Of a stretch of 64,000 nt of DNA, positions 39,486 through 49,341 are shown piece after piece; the first letter of the stretch is position 1; each line of letters begins with the position of its first letter. The notes beneath the pieces are model-generated. The model saw only the letters and a program-made list of their open reading frames with translations. It was not told where the DNA came from and ran no database searches. The DNA lies in NCBI GenBank assembly GCA_025345505.1, contig JANVCC010000146.1, positions 4,535,690 to 4,599,689 on the forward strand, in the 5' to 3' direction. The DNA is from Todiramphus chloris collaris. Its lineage: Eukaryota; Chordata; Aves; Coraciiformes; Alcedinidae. The position numbers and the translations under genes are program-made.

Positions 39486-40804
39486 TACATTTTCAAGGTA
39501 CTCTATAAATTAATTAAGCTTTATAACAATCTTGCAAGGTTCAGCAGTACAACAGTGAAGTGGGAATGGCAAAAGAACTCCAAGCCAAAGGCACACTAGG
39601 AAACGCTACTTCCCAAAGGGCAAACACCCCGAGTGCTTTTCTTTTGACCTGTACATTCCATCCTTCCTCAAACAAGAACCCCCTCTAAACTCCACAAAAA
39701 CAGTTGCAGCATCAGGCTGCAGCATTAAGTGTTGAACCTGCAAAGTCTGTACTTATGCACCTGAGAAAACTGCAGGAACTAAGATACCAAGCTGAGTAGC
39801 TGAAGTTGGATTGAGTTCATCCATCTGCTTAGCCTAGCCACACAGAGAAGATAAGATGTTGACCTGCCTTGCATTCATAACACCAGTCAAAGACTTATCC
39901 TGTCTACCACTAATGCTAATAAAGGTTCTGTTCAGATTTTTTCCTAGTGCATAGTCAGTAGAAATCCTCCTGTTTCCCATGTGCTTACAGAAGGCAGCTT
40001 GACACCAAGAGAAGTTTTGAAACTCACAGAAATGCCTCTTTTCCACGCACCATGCTGAAATGGTTTGTGTTCTTCTTATTCAGTAAACACTGACAAAAAG
40101 ACTGAGGCAAGGAACAAGTGGAAACAAGCCTAAGAGGCTGGAAGATTTGAAATCTATGACAATAACCCTAGAAACAACTAATTCCTCTCCCTGCATAACC
40201 AAACACCATGGTATTTCATCTGATAATTCTTTCAACTACCCAACCTACCTGTTTCAAACCGTGTCTTATTGCCCCATACCCTCTCAGTCCCAACCCCACC
40301 CATTGCACTGGAGGAAGGACCAGTACCATTAAACGTTCAGGACTGCTGTACTCACAAATGATTTCCACGGCCTGCGCTGACAGGGCCTGGGGAGGCTCCT
40401 GCTGCTCTCTCCTCCTCTTGTATACCTACAGCCTTGTCCCAAATTACCCCATTTGTATCACTTTAGCCCTCTCCTAAGCCCGAGATCAGAGTCCTTCCTG
40501 GAAAAGATGACTGAAGAGCCGCTGGAACAAACTCCATCACCAAAACAGCTCCTTCGCTTCAACCCCTGTGATCCTGCGGCACAGCATGCGGAGCAGGAGA
40601 AAGGTCTTCAAAGGCAAGCCCTGAGCATCAGCTTGACCTTCAGCATCCAGAGCAATCTCAGGCCTTTATCTGAATGAACACAAACATCCCCACCAAATTT
40701 AAATCACAGCCTTTCAAAAACACAAGTGTTCACAGTTACAAAACAAACTCCGGTGCTGCTCCAGGACTCTGCTGTGCCACATGTAGTACGGAAGGTTTCC
40801 GGCT

Positions 40805-41060
40805 GTCGGTCGGAGTGTATAATAGGCCTGATTTATAGTTATCAGCATGGGACTTGATTCGAAAGCTCAATCACCGTGACTTCTCGCAGTGGGGTTTGCA
40901 TGCTGCAACGGGTCTCAAAATTGGAGAGGAATTTACCTCCCGCTGCCGAACATTACATAACAATCAACAGAAAACAAGCGGAGAGCAGCAGGAGGTCCCC
41001 ATCATTAGCCTGCACAGTCATGTTAATGGAGATGTACACACACTCATCTATCTGCACTTA
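40805..41060. promoter_or_regulatory. Candidate regulatory block with retained CpGs and octamer word
   Basis: Nine CpGs lie between about 40807 and 40980 in repeat-free sequence, with a TTTGCAT octamer half (40895-40901), TGATTTATAGTTATCAGC, CATTACATAACAATC and TCATGTTAATGGAG. The CpG-retaining, word-dense character suggests a constrained element. Overlapping open frames in two phases run through it but neither has splice sites, so a coding exon is unlikely. Confidence 0.35.
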
Positions 41061-44000
41061 TTATGGAGCTTGCCAGACTGTGGGATTACATGGCAAGAAA
41101 GGCTCTAGGACAGAGACAAGATACAGGCAAAGAGCTTCACAATTCAAGTCAATCCACTGAGACTTCCACACTGAGGGACCAGGGCCTGGGAAGTCTAAAT
41201 TTCACGCACAGTAAAAACGCTCACAGCACCGGGAGGTGCGTGGAACCTCGTGTGTTACAAAATGCTGCTTTTCCTCTGCAGAAACACCAGCTCTATCTTC
41301 CCCTTTCTGTCTCTTTTGAGCCTGCTACTAAGGTGACAGTTCCACCTCCACAGAAGGATGCTACATGCCCACAAACTTTTCCAAAGTTGTAAACATCTAT
41401 CAGTATGCCCACATTGGTCCGCATCCCAAAATAGTCACAGGCTTCAATGTCAATTAGGTGTTTCAGATCAGACAAACAGTGGTCCCTGTAGGTACTTCTG
41501 CTGGCTCGGCATACAGAACGAGGAAAGCAAAAACCTAATGTGATTTCAAAAGTCATTCAAACCAAAAGAGCTCTTTTTAAAACTCCATGTTTTGGAGAGC
41601 TGTAGCTTTGGTTTCATACAATATATTGTCTTCAACATCACAGAAGTACCATAAAACATTCCTAAATCTCACAAATCTGAGGGGCTGCACAGTTCCATTT
41701 GTGAGCTTTTTAATGACAGAAGTGCTGGAACACATGACGTGACTTACCAAAGGTGAACCAAGGCACCAGCGGCAAACAGCCATCACACCTCTCTCTCCAG
41801 CCACCACTTTCACTTTTATAAATATTCCCTTTTCCCTCCCAAGCCAGCAATTTATTGTTCCTGCCTCACAGGGTACAAACAGCAAATTCATTCTAAAACT
41901 CGGCTATACAAGGTTAAGAAAAGGTCAAGACACTCGTGAGTCCCTCTATGCTAATTTAGCATGAAGGAGGCAATCCATTTCCCCTTCCCAAACAGCCACT
42001 AAATGCAGAACATCTCTAATGGTCTGAGCGTTTTCTCCTTGACATTTCAAATATTCTTCCTAGATCACTAGGCTATGGGTCTAATGTGTTTTATTTCTTT
42101 TAACAAAATTAGAAATGACAGTTTTAAACAATCATTATGTTATAATCAAATCAACTGGAATATCATTAGCTTGCCATTTTTGTTTCCTGATTAATATTGT
42201 GGTTCCTGTAAGAAACACTCTTCTTAGCCACCATGAACAACTAGTACATTAACCGCACTCAGAAAGACTATTTTTGCCCCTCGACCAAGTAGTAAGCAAA
42301 GCATAGGTCTCAGTATTTCTCCCCCACCCCTCACAAAAAAAAACCAAAAAAACCAAAAAGGAGTTTTTCCCCCGTTTCTCCCCATCAATAAATTGACCCA
42401 CAAATATTTGCCAACAGCTCGGTCATTTTATATTTTTAAATGAATAGCCCCCTGCAGAATTCAGCCACAAATTGATCTGTTTGCAATGTGCCTGTTGCAA
42501 GGACTAGCTAGGATGAGACAAACCTGCAACAACCAAAGAGCCCCTTGATTGTTTCCAAGTATTTTTCTTTTAGACATCCCTTACCACAGAGTAGGCTGCC
42601 CTCCTTAGGTCCCCCGATTTCAGTCCCCCTTTAACCCGAATAATCGTATCAAGTTTATACAGGGAAACAAACTGGCAGCACTGATACCTAAAGAACAGTA
42701 AGAGATTAATATATAACTGACTTAAGGAAGTGGCTGAGCACTTTTAGACTCTACTTTAGCTATATTAAAATAACTGCCTGGTCAGTGATTGTTCAACAAT
42801 TTCTGAAAATCAGGTGTCTAGCCACAACATGTTTCTTCCCCAGTGAATCACCTTGTTCTTACCCTGTGTTTAAACTATTTGTCCTTTTGGAGCAGGAAGA
42901 GGCATTTTGTTTGGTTTCTGAACAAGTCCCACCAAGGAAACCATGACTAGCAATTACTAGCACAGTGATAAAATAAACTAATAAGTGCTAGTGAAGAACC
43001 AAAGCATACAAATTACTAGTTTTCAAATATTTATTTTTTAGTATTATCTAAGGGGGGAAAAAATAAGCAATAAAATGTTTCTATGCTGACTGCACCTTGT
43101 TCTCACAGACAAAGCCTCTTTGCTACAATACAGTTTGGGCCAGAAGCCCATCTCTAGGTTAGTGAACCTTAACTCAAAACAGCCAAGTTATGTCAAATCA
43201 GTTAAGCCAAAGACCTTCTGCTTCCATTTTGATCGGTTTTCTCCCGGGAGATCATTAGAAATAATCCACCAAAAACACATGTCAGATTGCTTCCTGCTGT
43301 AAGCCAACAGCAGCACCCTTTCACTGTCTTACCTTCACTGACATTGCATTACTACAATCATTTAAAACCCAACAAAACTCACTATGAAATAGTTTCTTGG
43401 GGAAAAGGGAGAACATCAGTTCCACAAAAGCACAGAAACTCTGTTTGTGATATTAGCTGAGAAGTTAAAAACACAGTTTATCTCCATTTTGTCATAACTC
43501 TGCTGTGTTTTGTCTTTAACTAAAAATTCCTCATGGGCTTAGTTCCCCCAGGTTTGATACTTGGGCATACAAGGCCACTTTGGCCAGCCATCACATTAAG
43601 CCAGCGCACAGCAAACCATGAGCACTGAGAGGCATCCCCTCCCCTGGCTGCTTATTGCCAGGGTCAGTGGGGCTGCAGTCAGAGGAGGTGAGAACAGGGC
43701 TGAGCAAGGAAACACTCATTCTCCCTGTATGATGGACATGGCAGGGCCCTTCCCAGTTGTCACATCAGCATCCTTCCCTCTCCCCACAGTACACTGGCAC
43801 CAGCCTGCTCAGCCCAGGATTCCTCCCTAGGGATTGCTGCAGCTCTTCTGTAACAGCCTCGCAGAGTGGCAGTTGCCAGAGCAGAGCATCATCTCGCTCT
43901 CTACGCAAACCCAAGATTCAGGAGTTGCGTTAGAGCTCCATGGTTCAGTGGAGAAACTGGCCTTTTGCCACACAAAGCAGCCACTGAGGAAATCAAGGGC

Positions 44001-44439
44001 TCCAGTTCTGCAAGACACTATTAACTCCCACGATTCCATTGACGACAACAGCAATTTAAAAGAGCTCAAGACTTTGCTTTTAGCATTATCAGGAGCGTAT
44101 CCCAGCAGGGTCAGGACATACATCAGCCAGAAGAAAAATATTTTAACTGCTTTTTACTCTTGTTTTTACAGTGTTTTATGTTGTGCAACTGTGTCAAGAG
44201 CCTGCAGCTTAAAGGAGCAATATGAATCCCACCTAGTATTGCTTCCAGATTAGGAACGTGCGTGACAACCTCCAACCAGAAACAAGGGGCAGTAAGAGCA
44301 GTCACACTGCAGCACAACCTGCTTTGGGACCAGTTTAAACCCTGCGCTTTGTTGTCCATAGTCAAGCCGCACGATGAAGTCAGTGGATGGTGAAGCCCCA
44401 TCCTGCACACTGAAGTGCCAGTGAATCAAAACAGCATCA

Positions 44440-44670
44440 TGGGAGACATTGTCTATTTTAAAACTTCAAGTTAACAACTTACAGCCCACCTCCGGCACAA
44501 GCGGAGCCATACTGTATATTCTCGCATGCCACCTACTGGTGCCTTGTTTATCTACCAACTGCCTTTTCTAGAGAGCCACATCTACATGGCGCGTTTATGA
44601 ATAGCATGAAAGCTCACTGCTTTTAATGGACTCGAGCAGGAAGGCACGAGGGTCAGTTCAGAAGAGAGGA
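44440..44670. promoter_or_regulatory. Candidate regulatory block with CTCF-like motif
   Basis: A repeat-free segment containing GCCACCTACTGG at 44528-44539, an exact match to the reverse-complement CTCF core GCCMYCTRSTGG. Around it are TGTTTATCTACC (forkhead-like), GGCGCGTTTATGAATAGC (caudal/posterior-HOX-like) and CTTTTAATGGACTCGAG. The motif match is exact but in vivo binding cannot be judged from sequence alone. Confidence 0.35.
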
Positions 44671-44996
44671 GGTCCCTCTTCAGGTACTTTGAAAGAGAAT
44701 TAATTATTATTGCTGACAACTTCAGTCATGAATCAAGACCCCCGCAAAGGTGGCGAGAAGCAACACGAAGGGATTCAGGGCAGGGAATGCTGCTCAGGAC
44801 TAATGCAGGTTTCCCGTGAGAAGAGAAGTAAGACTGAACAGCTCCTGCACACACCCCAAGAGATGGCATGAAAGCAAACGCTGCTCGCTGCTCTCCAGAA
44901 TGCTGCTCCTGCTGCAGTCCCACCACCAGCACAGTTACAATTGCCCACTATGCTACTGGCATTGCAAGTATTTTCTCAGCTGTGTGTTACGGGGGG

Positions 44997-45096
44997 NNNN
45001 NNNNNNNNNNNNNNNNNNNNNNNNNNNNNNNNNNNNNNNNNNNNNNNNNNNNNNNNNNNNNNNNNNNNNNNNNNNNNNNNNNNNNNNNNNNNNNNN
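44997..45096. other. Assembly gap of 100 N
   Basis: Exactly 100 undetermined bases, the conventional size for a gap of unknown length. It is preceded directly by GGGGGG and followed about 120 bp later by a G-quadruplex motif. Any sequence inferred across it is meaningless, including open frames that appear to span it. Confidence 0.99.
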
Positions 45097-45214
45097 TGTT
45101 TAATCAACTTAAACTACTTTTATTTTTTTATTATTAAACAGGAAAACTAAGAGTCTATCCTCCTCTGTTTTAAAGGAGAGCTGTCAGGTTCTGACCTAAG
45201 TCTAACCAAAAGGA

Positions 45215-45236
45215 GGGATGGGGAGGGGAGGAGGGG
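45215..45236 (+). other. G-quadruplex motif
   Basis: Four G runs (3, 4, 4 and 4 G) are separated by AT, A and AGGA, which fits the canonical quadruplex pattern on the plus strand. It lies just right of the assembly gap, in a purine-rich stretch starting at about 45210. Confidence 0.75.
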
Positions 45237-45243
45237 AGTTGAG

Positions 45244-45600
45244 AAAAATCAATGAATCTACGCTAATAAAGGTTATAGGAGTAAAATTTACGCTGGATGC
45301 AAGTATGATCCTGTAGTCTTTTTATTTTTTTGGCATGCTGCCCCAGCGTGATTTACGTCGAGATAACATGATGGAGCCTCCACCATTGAAAGGAATTAAA
45401 TAAAAATGCAATAAAGGAGTACAAAATCAATCCGCTTACAGTTTTGTTTAATAAAAATTCATGAAGGATGGGCGGGCAGGCCCATAAGAAATACACCAGT
45501 TCAATGAGGGGGCTCTATCAAGCCCACAGCCATTAGAGTGTAGCAGCAGGATAGGATTATTGAACATTAGCATGAGTTAGCTGTGTGCCAGTGTGTTGAA
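45244..45600. promoter_or_regulatory. Candidate conserved regulatory block
   Basis: This segment looks least like neutral DNA in the window. It is repeat-free and packed with AT-core words separated by short GC islands: ACGCTAATAAAGG, TTTACGCTGG, GTGATTTACGTCGAGATAAC, GGAATTAAATAAAAATGC, AATCCGCTTACAG, TTTAATAAAAATTCATG, CAGCCATTAGAG, GAACATTAGCATGAG. TTTACG and TTTATTA/AATAAA cores are posterior-HOX/CDX-like, and TTACGTC is CRE-like. I infer a distal enhancer or ultraconserved-type element. Alignment to other birds was not possible. Confidence 0.42.
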
Positions 45601-45777
45601 TATGCCTCAGTTCCCCCATCATTCCAAGCTCTGTCATTGCTGCCAGTCAATAGCGCATCTATCACCTGAAATAATGGCCAAGAAAAGTACAAAAGATGGG
45701 GATTTGACCTTGACTGAGAAGTTGATCCATGGGGATTTTCCAACAGGGCAGCTATTTTTTCCAGACAGGGTGCTGAA

Positions 45778-45819
45778 GAAGAAGGAAAAAAAAAAAAAGA
45801 AAAAAAAAAAAAGAAAAAA
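45778..45819 (+). repeat. Interrupted poly(A) tract
   Basis: An A-rich run of about 40 bases broken by single G residues. No gene-derived sequence with matching target duplications could be found immediately upstream, so it is listed as simple sequence and not as the tail of a retrocopy. Confidence 0.85.
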
Positions 45820-48800
45820 TTTCCAGTGGACTCCGTGTATCCCTGGATGGTAGCAGGGTTACATGTGCTTTTCTCAGATTGAATGTGGTCCCCAAGTTGT
45901 CCCTTTTCACAGCTGAGTGACCCTTCTGCCTTCTGGAGACATCTGCTTTAAAGGTAAGTGTGCATTCCTTTTCTGATCTACAGGCTGCAGCCTGAACACG
46001 CAGGCGAACAAAGGTGCCCTGTGGCACAGTAAAAAATTAATTTCAATATCCTACAGCTACTCTGACTTTCTAAGAGGAGCTGTAAGGCTTGGCCTCACCA
46101 TTTCCCTCCAATGGGCAGTTTAAATGCTACTGCCTACAGCTGTCATAACAAAAAGAGGATTTTAGTGGTCACAGGTTACACAGGTGAGCATCTGAGAACA
46201 GAACAGAGCCAAGTCCATGAAGCATTTCCGAGGTTTTCCACCAAATGAACAGTTTCACTGATAAGGGAACAGAACTATTTCAATTGCTACCAGAACAAAC
46301 CTCCTCATTTTCAGAAAATTCCTTCATTCTGTGCTAAAAATCCACATTCCACATTTAGTTCTTTTATTATTACGAGTTCAAATACAAACATGGCTGAAAA
46401 ATGGGCTTATGAATTGCACGAGTCAAACCAGGTTTTCGGGTCTGGTGTGAAACAGCCCCACTGGAAGTGTTCACGAAATAGACCGAGTGTGTGATGTCAC
46501 CTAGTGGTCAGGACACAGGGACTGACAGTCAATTAACGTTCCCAGCTCATTCCTCCACTAGCTGAAGGTGCCTGCAGAAGCTTCCCAGGATCCATCTCAA
46601 ACAACAATCATGACAAGTCAGCTGAGACAGCTGCAGGTTTACACACACCTCTGATGGGCTACACAGAGCAGAAACGGGGATGTGGCTCATTTCCTCCACC
46701 ACCAGTAACCGACCCTGATAATACCAAACTCCTTATTCCATGTGCTTGAGCAAAGCCAAAAAAGTTAAATCCAGCCTTTCCATCAACAACAGTGATATCA
46801 TCGTGTTGCAAATCTGCAGGCACCAATGAGCAGATAAAAGCACAGAATTCATCAGTTGCCATAAATGATCCCTGCGTCCGCTTCATGTGCAAACGTTCGC
46901 TTGGAACTTGGCAGAGCCCAATGTGATACCCTCAGACACAGCCCTCCAACACATCCCAGCTTGTGCCAACCACACACTGGGTTTCCTGGATTGGGTCATC
47001 TGCCCATGCCCTCTCCCGAGCCAGGGAAGGAATGCCTAGGGAAGTACTTCAGCTTATGCTTCCCATTCACCGGTCTAGAGGCAGTCCAGCTTACTGCTGT
47101 GGCAGTTGCTTCCCAGATCTCTCCTTTCTAAGCATTTCTCAAAACCTAGAAACACTGACAAAAGGCACAGTGCCACATTAGCCATTTCTCCCCACCCTTT
47201 CTCCGAAAGAAGGCTTAGGCCAAGCAAAACTGCCCCACCAGTGATTCCTGGTAGGCTTTTCTTGGCTGTTCCAGTACGTTGACTTGAAGGACAATAACCT
47301 CTAGCTTGTTTAACAACTTGTCCCTGCTGTGTAATTACACTCCTTTTAATTGGCTTGTGGGGTTTAATCATCTCTTGGGACCCAGCTTCCAGCGTTTCTC
47401 ATTAACTGCTGGCATGCACTCTCATCCTGAGGACAGGGGGATGTGCTCCGGAACAGCACACTGGGGAGGGTGTCTCGGGTTCAGAACTGAAAAGCTAACA
47501 GCAGAGCTTACAGCCCTGCCCAGCCAGTCTCACTGTGACAGACACTCCTCCGAGGCAACTACATCCCATCCGTAATGCAGACACCCACCTCCACATCCCC
47601 TGGGAGAGGCAGCCAGCCCCGCTCACATCCACTACCAGCGTTGTGAAGAATTAGAGAGGGCAGAACACAGCAAGGGTTGAGAAACCAGAGCAAGGAGGTG
47701 GCTGGAAGATGCATAGAGCAGAGTAGGTATGGGAGCCAGGCTGAGTTACTTACACATGTGGAACATCTCCTTGTGACCTCCCAGAACCTCAACTGTTCTA
47801 CCACTTTTCTTCTAAGTTTGCAAATTTAAGCTGTTCTCAAAACCATGCTTAAAACTTTATCTAAAGTTATATCCAGGATAATATTAAAGCCCTTTATTCT
47901 ATGCAAAGGGCCCAAATGAGCACCAGCAAGCAGGATTCTCTGCAGTGTTGAGGGAACAGTAAATGAATCTCCCAAGGTTAATAAGGATTAAGGTTGGAAA
48001 TAACCACCAGGCAGCTAGCAATGAAAAGGAGCCCAAGCAGTGGAGGGACTCAGAACCAAGATGAACATTTCCACACCTTAACCACCCATCTCCCGTAGTT
48101 ACTGCGTGCCCACAAAGCCTGACAGACATAAGCCTGGAAAGAGCTATGCTGGCACATCACAAAGCCGTAGTGACACACTTCCATCCCAGTCCCTTCTCCT
48201 GTATACACTGTGCTACAGGATGTACCTGTGAAAGGTGAAGTATGTTCTGGATTTACAGGACAATCAGAATGGACTTATCACACCTCCCAGTCAATCCCTG
48301 TCACGCTCTGCTTCTGAACTGCAGATCTGGAAATGACCTCTAAGAATTAAGTTATAGTAACTATTAAAAATATTACAAGCCTTGGTCATCCTGAATTTCC
48401 TCCAGACTTCAGGAAGAAAACTATTCTTGGGCATGCTCATGCTTTCAGAGATGTCAGACTAACAGCATCAGAGGAGAGAGAGAGTGGAAATGGGCAACTT
48501 TTCCTGAAGAACAGCCAACCTCACTGACAGCTTCCCAATAGAACCAGACCTGTTCTTGCAGTCATCCTTACACCAGCTTTATACCCACGTGGTCTCCTCA
48601 AACTCCAGATTTGTTCTGGTGCAGTTTAAATTCTCTCTGATGGGTCAAAGGAAGACAGACAAGAAACAGGTAACTATTTCCAAGGGGTCTGTATGTGTTC
48701 CATTTAATTTCTTTCCACCAAACTCAAACCTTACTCTCACAGTTTATCAATGTACAAAGGGAACAGGACAGAATGAGGGCAAATTATACTTTTTCCTCAA

Positions 48801-49001
48801 TACTGTATGATATAGAAATCATTACCAAAAACCACCATCAAGAATCCCAACACTTAAAGTAGAAGTTAGTTTTCCTTAATAATGACCCACAAGTAAATAT
48901 CTCAAACCAGATATCTGTCACACACACAGCAGAACATGCATGTTCCCCAATCCAGTCACCAACAAGCCATGACACCAGTACTGGAATGGTGGCACATTTA
49001 A
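45820..49001. other. Non-genic stretch
   Basis: No gene is supported. One splice-bounded 41-nt segment (45913-45953, plus strand) and one near-match to a CTCF core (46496-46507) are treated under findings. The rest is unique DNA with moderate GC at about 46860-47640 and many short overlapping open frames on both strands. Confidence 0.6.
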
Positions 49002-49341
49002 CATAGAATCATGGAATCGTTTTGGTTGGAAGAGACATTTAAGATCATCAAGTCCAACCGTTAACCCGGCACTGCCAGGTCACCACTAGACCACATCCCT
49101 CAGCACCACATCTCCACGGCTTTTCACTCCCCCCCAGGGATGGGGACTCTGCCACTGCCCTGGGCAGCCTGGGACAGCCCTTGACAACCTTTATGGGGGA
49201 GAAATTTTTCCTAACATCCAAGCTAAATCTCCCCTGGCACAACCTCAGACCTTTTCCTCTTGTCCTATCACTTGTTACATGGGAGAAGAGACCAAACCCT
49301 ACCTCACTACAATTCCCTTTCAGGTAGCTGTAGAGAGCCTT
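49002..49341 (-). mobile_element. CR1 LINE, 5'-truncated 3' end (longest copy)
   Basis: The plus strand begins CATAGAATCATGGAATCG and continues with TTTTGGTTGGAAGAGAC, AACCCGGCACTGCCAGGTC, CCCTCAGCACCACATCTCC, GGGATGGGGACTCTGCC, TTTTTCCTAACATCCAAGC, CCTTTTCCTCTTGTCCTATC and CAGGTAGCTGTAGAGAGCC. This is the reverse complement of an avian CR1 3' end, about 340 bp. It is better preserved than the copies at 4387 and 30671 and shares their GGCACTGCCAGGTCAC block. No reverse-transcriptase coding sequence remains. Confidence 0.95.

Larger units (their letters stand above)
30898..40800. other. Non-genic stretch
   Basis: Ten kilobases without a supportable gene. It contains two very old interspersed-repeat relics (31473-31510, 39440-39485), a T/G-rich run (about 33019-33080), poly(T) at about 34210-34231, an almost pure A/C tract (34853-35048), a 27-bp-spaced direct duplication (35114-35157) and a short (CA)n at 36860-36873. 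Open frames are short and not protein-like. Confidence 0.65.

Noticed and set aside
44816..45150. Frames spanning the N block
   Set aside because: They run through 100 undetermined bases and are meaningless.
45600..45819. Possible retrocopy ending in a poly(A) tail
   Set aside because: No target-site duplication on the two sides of the A tract and no protein-coding similarity upstream.
45752..46027. Minus-strand frame with a poly-phenylalanine stretch
   Set aside because: It comes from the poly(A) tract at 45778-45819 read on the opposite strand.
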